The notes under the pieces are model-generated. The model was not told where the DNA came from and searched no databases. It was given only the letters and a program-made list of their open reading frames with translations. Source: Akkermansia muciniphila (GTDB lineage Bacteria; Verrucomicrobiota; Verrucomicrobiia; Limisphaerales; BJHT01). From it: a stretch of 52,767 bases of DNA. Made by a program: the position numbers and the translations under genes. How positions within the stretch are numbered: the first letter of the stretch is position 1; every line of letters starts with the position of its first letter. The stretch spans positions 1-52,767 of the forward strand of contig CAMAUZ010000058.1 in assembly GCA_945861535.1 (NCBI GenBank), read 5' to 3'. Positions 35,136 to 43,201 of this stretch are shown here, piece by piece.

Positions 35136-35483
35136 AGCCGGGCTTGGGGAAATCCACGGAACAGGTGAGTGTCAACCCACGGCCCAAGCGTAGGGAATTC
35201 GGCGGTGCGGCGATGCGGAATAACGGGTTTTCACTCCGGCCGTCGGGCGCACCCGCTCGGCCCAGGCTTCCAAGTCTGCTGTATCGCGGCTTTCCAAACC
35301 CACTGGGGATCGGACCACCCGCAACGCCACAACCTGCCGCACGCGCCCGCAAACCCGCGCCCGCTGCCGATTGGAGAATCGGAGATACAGCAGGTTCGGA
35401 AGCCTGCGCTACGATGGTGGTGCGTGGATTCGCACGGCATTTCCCCTTGCCAAAGCCAAAGCCCATTCCTAGCGTCCCGCGCC
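35136..35483. other. Gene-free spacer before nuoA
   Basis: 348 bases, dominated by the family A repeat (35261-35412). No credible gene. The last 70 bases must contain the nuoA start signals; no clear Shine-Dalgarno sequence is seen. Confidence 0.5.
35261..35412 (+). repeat. Palindromic intergenic repeat, family A, copy 2
   Basis: The ends CCAGGCTTCCAAGTCTGCTG and GGTTCGGAAGCCTGCGCTAC match copies 1 and 3. The central part (ACCCGCAACGCC ... CCTGCCGCACGCGCCCG) is the reverse complement of the centre of copy 3 (48459-48614), so those two copies sit in opposite orientations. Confidence 0.75.
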
Positions 35484-35873
35484 ATGGAATCACAGTTGCT
35501 CCAATATGCCCCGGTGTTGATCCTCGGGGCGCTCGCCGTCGGTTTTGCCGCCAGCGTGCTCATCCTGTCCGCGGCGCTCGGCAAGCTCGGGCGGAACTCG
35601 AAGATCAAGGACACCGCCTACGAATGCGGCATGTTGCCCGTCGGCGACGGCAGCACGCGCATGTCGGTCAAATTCTACCTCGTCGCCATGCTCTTCATCC
35701 TGTTCGACATCGAAGTCGTGTTCCTCTACCCGTGGGCCGTGGTGTACAAGGAACTGCTGCAAGACCCCGCCACGCGAAACATGATCTTCTTCGCGATGCT
35801 CTCCTTCCTCGGCATCCTGTTTGTCGGCTATCTCTACGCGCTGAAGAAGCGCGCGTTCGACTGGAAAGCCTGA
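35484..35873 (+). CDS. nuoA: NADH-quinone oxidoreductase subunit A
   Basis: 129 residues with three membrane helices. The NuoA hallmarks are all present: KDTAYECGMLPVGDGSTRMS, VKFYLVAMLFILFDIEVVFL and YPWAVVYKEL, including the conserved cysteine and the acidic loop at the quinone channel. NuoA is a small membrane subunit of complex I, next to the quinone-binding site. In most genomes nuoA is followed by nuoB; here the next gene is a phosphohexomutase, so this is either a split operon or a second copy. The ATG at 35484 starts MESQLLQYAP; the frame upstream is repeat translation. Confidence 0.92.
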   Translation: MESQLLQYAPVLILGALAVGFAASVLILSAALGKLGRNSKIKDTAYECGMLPVGDGSTRMSVKFYLVAMLFILFDIEVVFLYPWAVVYKELLQDPATRNMIFFAMLSFLGILFVGYLYALKKRAFDWKA

Positions 35874-35887
35874 TGTGCGGGGAAAGC

Positions 35888-36020
35888 AGGGTTGAAGGGG
35901 TTAATCGTTGAAGGATTGAAGCGTCTTTCCGACCTTCGCCTTGGTGCCGCCAGTTTTTCGCCCTGTAACTCTTCAACTCTTTAACCGTTCAACCCTGTAA
36001 CTCTTCACCCCTTCAACCCT
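35888..36020. repeat. Inverted repeat of GTTGAAG-type units before the phosphohexomutase gene
   Basis: The left arm AGGGTTGAAGGGG (35888-35900) is exactly complementary to 36008-36020; inside are further GTTGAAG/CTTCAAC units (GTAACTCTTCAAC twice). A low-complexity, hairpin-prone spacer. It may terminate the nuoA transcript. Confidence 0.6.
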
Positions 36021-36026
36021 CATCTT

Positions 36027-37460
36027 ATGACCATCAAATTCGGCACCTCCGGCTGGCGTGGACTCATCGCGCGCGACTTCACCTTCGACGGCGTCCGCCT
36101 CGCGACCCAGGGCATCGCGGACTATCTGAAGTCTGAAATCGCCAATCCCCAATCCCCCATCGCCACCCGCAAGCCGGTCGTCATCATCGGCCATGACACC
36201 CGCTTTCTCGGACGCGAGTTCAGCCTCGCCGTCGCCGAGGTGCTCACCGCCAACGGACTCACCTGTCTGCTCTGTCAGCGTGACGCGCCCACGCCGGTCA
36301 TCGCGCACACCATCCGCGTGCGGAAAGCCATTGGCGGCATCAACATGACCGCCAGTCACAACCCGGCGGAGTATCAGGGTTTGAAATTCTCCACTTACAA
36401 CGGCGCCCCCGCCACCGCCGAAGTCACCCAGCAAGTCGAAGCCAACATTGCGAAACGTCAGGCTGCGGGCTGGACCTTCAAGGCCGCCGTCGTAGGTACG
36501 TTCCAATGCAAGACCATTGACCCGCAGCCAGACTACTTTAAGCAGATTCGCAAACTCATCGACTTCGCCACGATTCGGAAGGCGAAGCTCAAGGTCGCCG
36601 TCGAGATGATGTATGGCACCGGCCGCGGCTATCTCGACACGCTGCTCACCGAAGATGGCGGCGCGAAAGTCACCACCTTTCACAACGAACTGAACCCCCT
36701 CTTCGGCGGCCATCATCCCGAGCCGGACGCGGCCGGCATGGCCGAAGTCTCGCAGTTCGTAAAATCCGGCAAGGCCCAGTTCGGCCTCGGTCTCGACGGC
36801 GACGCCGACCGCTTCGGCATTGTGGACAAGGACGGCACCTGGCTCACACCGAACCAGGTGCTCGCGCTCGCACTCTATCACTTGAAGAAAAACCGCGGCT
36901 GGACCGGCGCAGTCGTCCGCACTGTGCCCACGAGTCATCAAGTGGATGCGGTGGCCGAAATGCTCGGCGTGAAGCTTCATGAGACACCCGTCGGCTTCAA
37001 ACACATCGGCGCGCTCATGGAGAGCGAACCTATCATCGTCGGCGGCGAAGAGAGCGGCGGCCTGAGTGTGAAAGGCCATGTGCCCGAGAAGGACGGCGTG
37101 CTCGCCTGCCTGCTCATGGCCGAACTCGTCGCCACGGAAAAGAAGTCGCTCGGTCAGATTCTCAAGACGCTGGAGAAACACACCGGCGAATTCCACACCA
37201 CCCGCATCAATGTCAAAATCAACCCCGAGACCAAGGACGCCCTGCTCGGCAAGCTCAAGACCGGTCTTAGTGACATAGGTGGAATCAAGGTCGAAAAGTT
37301 CATCACCACCGACGGTTTCAAATTCCTACTCCCCAACCGCGAATGGGTCGCCTTCCGCGCCAGCGGCACCGAGCCGCTCATCCGCTGCTACATCGAGGCC
37401 AAGTCGGCCAAGCAGATGAAGAAGCTGGAGACGGCCTGCCGGAAGATTCTGGCGGGCTGA
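36027..37460 (+). CDS. Phosphoglucomutase/phosphomannomutase family enzyme
   Basis: 477 residues, the four-domain alpha-D-phosphohexomutase layout. N-terminal IKFGTSGWRG; the phosphoserine loop GGINMTASHNPAEYQG (Ser about 109); the metal loop LGLDGDADRFG; the sugar-binding loop VGGEESGGLS; and the C-terminal phosphate-binding RASGTEPLIRCYIE. It interconverts the 1- and 6-phosphates of glucose or mannose for glycogen, exopolysaccharide or lipopolysaccharide precursors. Specificity cannot be read by eye. It begins six bases after the repeat arm, with no clear Shine-Dalgarno sequence. Confidence 0.92.
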   Translation: MTIKFGTSGWRGLIARDFTFDGVRLATQGIADYLKSEIANPQSPIATRKPVVIIGHDTRFLGREFSLAVAEVLTANGLTCLLCQRDAPTPVIAHTIRVRKAIGGINMTASHNPAEYQGLKFSTYNGAPATAEVTQQVEANIAKRQAAGWTFKAAVVGTFQCKTIDPQPDYFKQIRKLIDFATIRKAKLKVAVEMMYGTGRGYLDTLLTEDGGAKVTTFHNELNPLFGGHHPEPDAAGMAEVSQFVKSGKAQFGLGLDGDADRFGIVDKDGTWLTPNQVLALALYHLKKNRGWTGAVVRTVPTSHQVDAVAEMLGVKLHETPVGFKHIGALMESEPIIVGGEESGGLSVKGHVPEKDGVLACLLMAELVATEKKSLGQILKTLEKHTGEFHTTRINVKINPETKDALLGKLKTGLSDIGGIKVEKFITTDGFKFLLPNREWVAFRASGTEPLIRCYIEAKSAKQMKKLETACRKILAG

Positions 37461-37485
37461 CGCCGGGCATGGCAGCCTTCGCGCC

Positions 37486-37716
37486 ATGATTCAACCCGAG
37501 GAAATCGTCGCGGGCGAGTGGGCCGACTGGTATCGACTCACACCGCTGGAGCGCTGGCATGAAAGCCAGAAGCTCTGGGCGACTTACCTGGCAATGGGAG
37601 GCTCGCTTGCTACCGAACCCAATACCCAAAGTCCTTTCCACGATGGCCGCGCGGCAAGTTCACGCCCTGCTGATGGGCGGACAGGCCTGCGTGTTCTACG
37701 GCGCGGCCGAGTTTAG
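37486..37716 (+). CDS. Small hypothetical protein, possible partner of a nucleotidyltransferase
   Basis: 76 residues starting MIQPEEIVAGEWADWYRLTP and containing LERWHESQKLWATYLAMGGS. Short proteins with a WYRLTPLERxxES and GGSL-PEPxxQSPF pattern often sit directly upstream of a nucleotidyltransferase-like gene, and such a frame overlaps its 3' end here. The last 25 residues are Arg-rich but end in the expected GLRVLRRGRV. Function unknown; antitoxin-like pairing is only a guess. Confidence 0.5.
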   Translation: MIQPEEIVAGEWADWYRLTPLERWHESQKLWATYLAMGGSLATEPNTQSPFHDGRAASSRPADGRTGLRVLRRGRV

Positions 37717-37777
37717 CCGCGACACCGACATCGCGGTTCTGGCCGAACCGGACAATCTCGACCGGCTGCAAGCCTGA
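37643..37777 (+). pseudogene. Truncated nucleotidyltransferase-like fragment
   Basis: 44 residues: MAARQVHALLMGGQACVFYG then AAEFSRDTDIAVLAEPDNLD and a stop. This is the beginning of a nucleotidyltransferase fold (GG-x-A motif, then DTDIAV with the metal-binding aspartates). The rest of the domain is missing, since the following DNA belongs to the convergent lipoprotein gene. It overlaps the preceding small gene by 74 bases. Confidence 0.55.
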
Positions 37778-37807
37778 TCTGCGAACCGCGGCGGGCGAAC
37801 TCTGCAA

Positions 37808-38692
37808 TTACTTCCGTTTCTTACCCGCCTCTTGTGTCTGCCCGTCGCTTTGCATGAAAGCCATGATCTCCGCACCAGCACGCCGGCCAAGCGCACGCAG
37901 CAGTTCCTCCCTGGTGCCTTCCACAATTTGGTCGGTGAGCCGATCAATGACTTTCCCCAACCCCTTCTTCGGTTCGCTGACGGCACCGTGAACCCGGCCG
38001 GTCATGCGAGCCACCACCTGCTGATCGTGGGCGCGAAAGAGCACACTGTACTCGACGGAAGTCCAGCCGGAATCGGTCCGCACTCGCAGGAGGGTGGTCT
38101 GAATGGTGAAGGCATTGGTTCCCGGACGTAACTCCAGACCGCCCGCCCGCAGCTCGGCGTCCATTTCCCGGCGCAGCGTTTGCGCGCTCGCCACCGCGAC
38201 TTCATTTGACCGGTAAGAGACTTTCAAATTGGCGGTGCGAACCGACGAGAGCCGGTATTCGGCAGGAGGCGCGACCGCCATCGCCGCGTTCCTATCCTGT
38301 GTCGAACTGAACGGTGAAACGTCGCGAAGCTGGCATGATCGCAAGACTCCCGCTTTGTCGAAGCTGAAGACCAGGAACCGGCTCCTTCCCGGAACCGGTC
38401 CGCCACCGCCCGTCCACCCCACCGGCATCAGGAAAACCACCGCCGCCAACTTGTTCCATCCATAACTAATCACCTCCTCATCGGGCGATATATAATCGGC
38501 CTCGCCGAGTGTTAGCAGCACCTCTTCCCGGGTGGTGACACCGACGCGAAAACGTCCGGGAGTATGCTCGTCCACGTTCTCCCGGCTGTCGGGATAGTTC
38601 CCCACTTTCGGCGTGGGAATCACCACACAGCCCTGAATCGCAGACAATGCAGCGATCAGGAGAGTCGTAATTACAAGGGTTTTGGTCTTCAT
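37808..38692 (-). CDS. Lipoprotein with BamE/SmpA-like domain
   Basis: 294 residues. A lipoprotein signal with lipobox AIQGC (Cys22). Residues 45-115 contain GRFRVGVTTREEVLLTLGEA followed by a beta-hairpin with ISYGWNK, the pattern of the BamE/SmpA fold (small outer-membrane assembly lipoproteins). The second half (about 150-270) is a separate alpha/beta domain of unknown type, with many conserved-looking Leu/Arg positions and a basic tail (AGKKRK). The downstream neighbour of the 118-residue BamE-like gene at 38708, on the same strand. Confidence 0.6.
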   Translation of the reverse strand: MKTKTLVITTLLIAALSAIQGCVVIPTPKVGNYPDSRENVDEHTPGRFRVGVTTREEVLLTLGEADYISPDEEVISYGWNKLAAVVFLMPVGWTGGGGPVPGRSRFLVFSFDKAGVLRSCQLRDVSPFSSTQDRNAAMAVAPPAEYRLSSVRTANLKVSYRSNEVAVASAQTLRREMDAELRAGGLELRPGTNAFTIQTTLLRVRTDSGWTSVEYSVLFRAHDQQVVARMTGRVHGAVSEPKKGLGKVIDRLTDQIVEGTREELLRALGRRAGAEIMAFMQSDGQTQEAGKKRK

Positions 38693-38707
38693 GGCTCGCT
38701 CCTTGAT

Positions 38708-39064
38708 TCAATTCACTTTGACCAGGGAATGTCGGCGCAACGTGCCGGCCGCGTCAAAAACCAGCACCAAACTGTGACTGGTGCCTCCCCACGAGAGATG
38801 CGGCGCCCGGCATTGGTGTTCCGACGGCTGGTCGCGGATGATAAATCCATCCTGCTCTTTGCCTGCCAGCCGGTAGGTCTGAATGCGGTCCCGTTCGTAC
38901 CTGGCGGATGGATTCCCAAGGGCTTCCCAGACCATCGCCCGCGTGGTCCGGCCATCCACTAGAAACTGCAATTTCTGGCGTGGTGGATCCTTGGCAGGCG
39001 ATGAGGTCGGAACTCCGGTCACGAGGACCGCGATGAGAGACGGAAGTGTCAGCAGAGTTTTCAT
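38708..39064 (-). CDS. Small exported BamE-like protein
   Basis: 118 residues, with a signal peptide (MKTLLTLPSLIAVLVTGVPT) but no lipobox. The mature part has LVDGRTTRAMVWEALGNPSA and QTYRLAGKE, a BamE-type G-x-T-x-x-x-V-x-x-x-L-G-x-P pattern. It ends with a VLVFDAAGTLRRHSLVKVN strand. The 16-base gap to the larger BamE-like lipoprotein gene points to an operon of two related exported proteins. The ATG at 39064 is used; an in-frame ATG 30 bases upstream adds a non-signal-like leader. Confidence 0.6.
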   Translation of the reverse strand: MKTLLTLPSLIAVLVTGVPTSSPAKDPPRQKLQFLVDGRTTRAMVWEALGNPSARYERDRIQTYRLAGKEQDGFIIRDQPSEHQCRAPHLSWGGTSHSLVLVFDAAGTLRRHSLVKVN

Positions 39065-39387
39065 GGTACAAGTGTGAGTGATTTTGTGAACCACAGGGTG
39101 AACTGTTTTCTTTCACTCGCACACTTGCTCCGAGGCGCAGCCGACACCAATCGAAAAACTTGCGGCATCATCGACGAAGGCAATTCGCGAGGTGCAGATG
39201 GGTGGGGGAACGAACGGACGGGAAAGGGCGAGAGACGCGAAGAACCCTCAAGCCGAAAGCAGAGTCTCGGGGATGACTAACGAGAAACGACCACACGGAA
39301 GAACTTCGCGGAGGTAGATTCCTGATCCACCAGTGTCATGCTTGGGTCCCCCGCTGGCGCAGAGATCAGCCGATCGTCGGCAAAGGG
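39065..39387. other. Gene-free spacer
   Basis: 323 bases between the small BamE-like gene and the haloperoxidase remnant. I see no reading frame of protein-like composition and no repeat. A promoter for the BamE-like pair must lie at about 39070-39150. Confidence 0.4.
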
Positions 39388-39672
39388 TTAGGCCAGACTC
39401 TTGTTGGACGGTAGCCGGTAAATGAAACCCCGGAACCTATCGAGCCGAAGCTCATAGCCGAAGGGAGTCAACGCCCGGATGGCAAGAGTGACCGGGGTGT
39501 TGGCGACGGAACTGTCAAAGTAACTCTGCGCAAGATTCCACATGCCCCGTCCGCGTTGGGAACCTACCAGCCGTCCCGTCAGATCATCCACCGACAAATG
39601 GAGGCCTCCCCAGAGGCGCGACAGGCCCGCCTGATCCGCCGCGCCAAAGCAAGTCGTCCATTGTAGCGGCAC
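39388..39672 (-). pseudogene. Vanadium haloperoxidase-like C-terminal remnant
   Basis: 94 residues: CFGAADQAGLSRLWGGLHLS then VDDLTGRLVGSQRGRGMWNL, ending LTPFGYELRLDRFRGFIYRL. This matches the end of PAP2-related vanadium-dependent haloperoxidase-like proteins (AADQAGxSRLYGGIHF, then ALRYFDGS and a short C-terminal beta region with ELRLDRxRGFIYRL). The catalytic N-terminal three quarters are missing. A related stretch upstream (about 39673-39760) is in another frame, so the remnant is decayed. Not expected to be functional. Confidence 0.6.
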
Positions 39673-39801
39673 GGCCTGGCTCGGTCGGCGCTCGTTGGAA
39701 CGAAAGGCATTGCCGGGTCATTGACGACGAAGGACGGCGGCGGCAGGCTGGCCGGATTGGTAGCCACAGACAGACAACTCACAACCTATCCCCACCATGC
39801 T

Positions 39802-40177
39802 ATGAACACTCCACCCGAAATCCCGCCGCCGGTCGCAGAGGACCGCACGGTCGCCATCCTCGCCTATCTGACCCCGATTGGATTCATCGTCGCGATCATC
39901 ATGCACGGCAGCAAGAAGACCGCGGTGGGCACCTATCATCTCCGTCAGTGTTTGGGGGTGGTATGTGACGGCGTTGGTGACGTGGGTGGCTTTGATGGTT
40001 CTGGCGTTCATTCCCATCCTCGGGCAACTGATCGTACTTCTGGCTTTCCCGGTGATGGGTCTATGTCTCTTTGTGCTCTGGATCATGGGCATGATCGCCG
40101 CCATCAATGGCCTGCAAAAGCCCATGCCGATGGCGGGCGGCCTCTTTCAGCAGTGGTTCGGCAACACATTCACCTGA
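39802..40177 (+). pseudogene. DUF4870-like small membrane protein, frameshifted
   Basis: The start MNTPPEIPPPVAEDRTVAIL and LAYLTPIGFIVAIIMHGSKK then TYHLRQ read from the ATG at 39802. The natural continuation LGWYVTALVTWVALMVLAFI to QQWFGNTFT is in a different frame. The shift coincides with a run of five G (39954-39958); four G would restore a single frame of about 124 residues with three membrane segments. The protein resembles small DUF4870/Tic20-like membrane proteins of unknown role. A sequencing error in the G-run is quite possible. Confidence 0.6.
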
Positions 40178-40493
40178 CAGCCGATTTAGCCGGGTGTGAT
40201 TGACAGTGGGTCAACTGTTCCCAACTAAGCGGCGTGGCGATACCGGTGGGTGGGGCGCGTCTGTCCCCAGCGCGCCGCGGCCCCGTGTGTACCCGCAAGC
40301 GGCGTGGTGAGGACAGACACGCCCTACCACCGCACTTGCCTCACTCGCTTGCACTCACACCCGGTTCAGTATCGGTCGTCCGGTGCCGCCGCCCGTGTCT
40401 TCACGAGCGGCCTTGTTCGTCGGCGGGCAGCGGGGGCCGGAACGGCGCTGCGCTGGTTCCGGGGGAAGGTTTGGGCCGGGCGGCAACCCGGCC
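40178..40493. other. Repeat-rich spacer
   Basis: 316 bases between the DUF4870-like gene and the convergent endonuclease gene. It holds a family C palindrome (40245-40328) and a smaller hairpin built on GGGCCGGGCGGCAACCCGGCCC (40471-40492). No gene is credible. Confidence 0.5.
40245..40328. repeat. Palindromic repeat, family C, copy 1
   Basis: Left arm GGTGGGTGGGGCGCGTCTGT and on to about 40277, right arm GGCGTGGTGAGGACAGACAC and on to 40328: inverted with some mismatches. A near-perfect version of the same element is at 50911-50993. Confidence 0.75.
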
Positions 40494-41192
40494 CTACCAC
40501 GAGGGGTGCGGGTGGCCGGAGGCGTCTTTGGGGAGCAGGCATTGCAGGGGGCATTCGGTGCAGCGCGGGTTTTTGGGGCGGCAGTAGTCTTTGCCGACTT
40601 GCACGAGTTGCGCGTGGTAGTCCTGCCAGTAATCGAGGAGCTGGCGGCCGGGCTTATGACTCAGTGAGGATTCACAAAGGGCTTTGAGTTCATCGTAGGA
40701 GGCGTCGGGCGGGCACCAGCCGTGGCGGGAGAAAATGCGCCGCGTGTAGGTGTCGATGACAAAGCTGAGATGCCCGCCGGCGTAGAGCAACATGCAGTCG
40801 GCGGTCTCGGGGCCGATGCCGTGAATGTCGAGGAGGGTGTGGCGGACGGTCCGGGTGGACCCGCAGAGGAGTTGCTCGATCTCGCTGTCGAACTCGCGGA
40901 CGAGGACCTTGAGGAATGGGATGAGGCGGCGGGCCTTGACGTTGAAATAGCCGGCGGGGCGGATGAGTTGGGCCAGCTCGGACTCGGACAGTTCGAGAAG
41001 GCTGCGCGGCTCGAGGACGTTCGCCTGTTTGAGGTTGGCGATGGCGCGCTCGACGTTGGTCCACGCGGTGTTCTGGGTGAGGATCGCCCCGATGCAAATC
41101 TCGAACGGCGTGTCGCCGGGCCACCAACCCAGATGGCCGTGGCGGCGGCGCATGAGGGTGTAGGCACGGCGGAGGTCGGCGGCGTTCATCAT
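40494..41192 (-). CDS. Endonuclease III-like DNA glycosylase (HhH-GPD family)
   Basis: 232 residues. The HhH-GPD fold is visible: ILTQNTAWTNVERAIANL near residues 37-54, hairpin GIGPETADCMLLYAGG (125-140) and catalytic-aspartate motif FVIDTYTRRIF (Asp147). The C-terminal cysteines 204, 211, 214 and 218 could bind a 4Fe-4S cluster, though the last spacing (X3) is shorter than in E. coli Nth (X5). The lysine that makes Nth bifunctional is replaced (GIGPETAD instead of GVGRKTAN), so it should act as a monofunctional glycosylase or on a different base. A DNA repair role is firm, substrate not. Confidence 0.85.
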   Translation of the reverse strand: MMNAADLRRAYTLMRRRHGHLGWWPGDTPFEICIGAILTQNTAWTNVERAIANLKQANVLEPRSLLELSESELAQLIRPAGYFNVKARRLIPFLKVLVREFDSEIEQLLCGSTRTVRHTLLDIHGIGPETADCMLLYAGGHLSFVIDTYTRRIFSRHGWCPPDASYDELKALCESSLSHKPGRQLLDYWQDYHAQLVQVGKDYCRPKNPRCTECPLQCLLPKDASGHPHPSW

Positions 41193-41286
41193 TTCAAAAG
41201 GAGTTATTCAACCTCCAATGGCCTCGGATGGCCGCGAATGGACTCGGAGGAGAAGGACGAATTGACAATGCCGGTGGAGAGCCGGG

Positions 41287-42432
41287 TTACCCCATCACCT
41301 CCGCGAGTTTCACCAACCGGCTCTTCTCGGTGAGTGATTTCGCGGCGGCCTGCACGACGGCGGTGACTTCCAGAATTTCCTGGTGCGGCACGGGTTCCTT
41401 CCCCGTGAGCGCCATCTCGCGGAACGTCGCAGCCATGCGGAACATCTCGTAGTTGTGACCGTAGTCGAAGCTGCCCTGGATCGACGGGGTGAAGGAATAG
41501 ACCTTCTTTTTGAAATGAATCTGCACGCGGTTGTACTCGAACTTCTCGAACGGCTCGCCGTACCACACATGCGCCGGGAAGCGGTCGGGCCAGGTGATCA
41601 GCGCGTGGCAGGTGTCCTGGTGCGCATACATGCTCACGGCGTCCACGCCCGCGCCCATGAGCGTCAGCACGGACCACACGGGGTGCTGGCCGTAAATCAT
41701 CCATGAGTCGAGCCGGTAGCGGCTGTGCAAGGTGGCGGTGATGAACTCGATCGGTCCGAACTCACCCGAGTCGCGCATTCGCAGCGCGGCCTCCATGCCG
41801 AACTGATGCCGGAACAAACTCGACGACATGAGCGGCGCCTTGTGCTTCCGCGCGAATTCCAGAATCTTCCGCGTCCCCGCCACATCGCCGCCGATGGGCT
41901 TGTCGCAAAACGTCGGCAGGCCTTTCGCCAGGCCCGGCGCGACGAGGTCGAAGTGATCTTCGCCAAAACCCGACGCGTCACCCATCCAGATGGCGTCCAC
42001 TTCCTTCACCATTTCGTCGAGAGCGCGCGCGACCTGCACGCCGGGGAACACTTCGGTGTAAGGCACGGCGACCTTCGGATCAGCATCGTAGTAATGGGTG
42101 ATGCGCGTGTCAGGAAAGGGCAGCACGCCGAAGTGATTGGCCGGGTTGCGATAATGTTTCTGGAAACTGTCGTACGCCTGCGGCCAGTGCTTCTTCATCG
42201 CGACGAAATCGAACTCCGGATGGAGATACTGGCAGAAGGACCAGGTGTGGCCGTTGCGCGGCTGCGGCTTGCCGCGAATGGCGGCGGAGATCACGCCGAT
42301 GCGCAGGGGTTTCTTCGCGGGTTCGGCCGCTGTCAGCGTGCCGACACCGGTGAGAGCAAGCGCGCCGACGGCACCCGCCGCTCCGGCGGATCTCAAGGCG
42401 TCGCGACGAGTCAGGGAGGGGGAGTCAGACAT
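41287..42432 (-). CDS. Tat-exported Gfo/Idh/MocA-family oxidoreductase
   Basis: 381 residues. The twin-arginine signal LTRRDALRSAGAAGAVGALA precedes an N-terminal Rossmann segment KPLRIGVISAAIRGKPQPRN. The family's CDKPIGGD motif is at about residue 180 and a C-terminal beta-sheet half follows. Gfo/Idh/MocA enzymes oxidise or epimerise sugars and polyols with tightly held NAD(P); Tat-exported members are abundant in Verrucomicrobia and Planctomycetes and probably modify extracellular carbohydrates. The conserved lysine is in CDKP. Downstream of, and co-directional with, the GDSL esterase gene (10-base gap), suggesting joint action on acylated polysaccharide. Confidence 0.82.
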   Translation of the reverse strand: MSDSPSLTRRDALRSAGAAGAVGALALTGVGTLTAAEPAKKPLRIGVISAAIRGKPQPRNGHTWSFCQYLHPEFDFVAMKKHWPQAYDSFQKHYRNPANHFGVLPFPDTRITHYYDADPKVAVPYTEVFPGVQVARALDEMVKEVDAIWMGDASGFGEDHFDLVAPGLAKGLPTFCDKPIGGDVAGTRKILEFARKHKAPLMSSSLFRHQFGMEAALRMRDSGEFGPIEFITATLHSRYRLDSWMIYGQHPVWSVLTLMGAGVDAVSMYAHQDTCHALITWPDRFPAHVWYGEPFEKFEYNRVQIHFKKKVYSFTPSIQGSFDYGHNYEMFRMAATFREMALTGKEPVPHQEILEVTAVVQAAAKSLTEKSRLVKLAEVMG

Positions 42433-42442
42433 AGATTTGAGT

Positions 42443-43177
42443 TTAGAGTTTCTTCACCACCCAGAACGCACTCACCGCGCGCTCCCATTCATCAGCCATG
42501 ATTTGATGACCGTTGTAAGTGGGGTGGACGCTGTCCCAAATCCAGTGCGCGGCGGGCGCACGCTTCACGGCTTCGTCGAACGCGCGCTGAAACAACACCA
42601 GCGCCGCGCCGTGTTTCTGCGCCAGCTTCGCGACGACGGCCTGACGCTGGCGCAGGCCAGCGGCCCACGGCTCCCAGTTCTCCGCGCGCTTGCCGACGGG
42701 CAGGCCGAATGGCTCGCACAGCACGAGCTTGAGCTTCGGGTTCGCGGCCTTCGTTTCAGTGAGCAGCTTGTCATAGACCTGCTCGTACTGATCCAAGGAG
42801 ATGCCCCGGCCCTGGTCGTTCACACCGATGAGAATGCTGAGCACGTCGGGCTTCAGTTCGAGCGTGTCCTTCGGCCAGCGCTTTTCGAGGTCGAGGACAG
42901 TGTTGCCGCTGACGCCGCGATTCATGAAATCGAGCTGCAACGCGGGGAACGCCGCGCCGTGTTTCGCAGCGATGATGAAGGCGTAGCCGTGACCGAGAAT
43001 ATGGTTCGGGTCCGCGCTGCGCCCGCGATTGCCATCGGTGATCGAGTCACCTTGGAAGAGAATGCGGGCCTTGGGCGCGAAGAGTGGCAGCTCGGCGGCC
43101 GGGAGCGTGGCGAGTGAGGCGAGCAACGCGATAAGATGCACCGGGGCACTCAGGGAAAGGGCGAAGCGTGTAGTCAT
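42443..43177 (-). CDS. Secreted SGNH/GDSL-family esterase
   Basis: 244 residues. A signal peptide ends near residue 28 (TLPAAELP). Block I FQGDSITDGN contains the nucleophile Ser45, block II has NRGVSGNTV (Gly), block III has IGVNDQG (Asn) and block V has WDSVHPTYNGH (Asp215, His218). Such periplasmic hydrolases remove acetyl or other acyl groups from polysaccharides. It is just upstream of the Gfo/Idh/MocA gene on the same strand (10-base gap), a pairing seen in Verrucomicrobia carbohydrate loci. The true substrate is unknown. Confidence 0.88.
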   Translation of the reverse strand: MTTRFALSLSAPVHLIALLASLATLPAAELPLFAPKARILFQGDSITDGNRGRSADPNHILGHGYAFIIAAKHGAAFPALQLDFMNRGVSGNTVLDLEKRWPKDTLELKPDVLSILIGVNDQGRGISLDQYEQVYDKLLTETKAANPKLKLVLCEPFGLPVGKRAENWEPWAAGLRQRQAVVAKLAQKHGAALVLFQRAFDEAVKRAPAAHWIWDSVHPTYNGHQIMADEWERAVSAFWVVKKL

Positions 43178-43201
43178 GGTGAGTGGAGCAAACCGTGGGA
43201 G

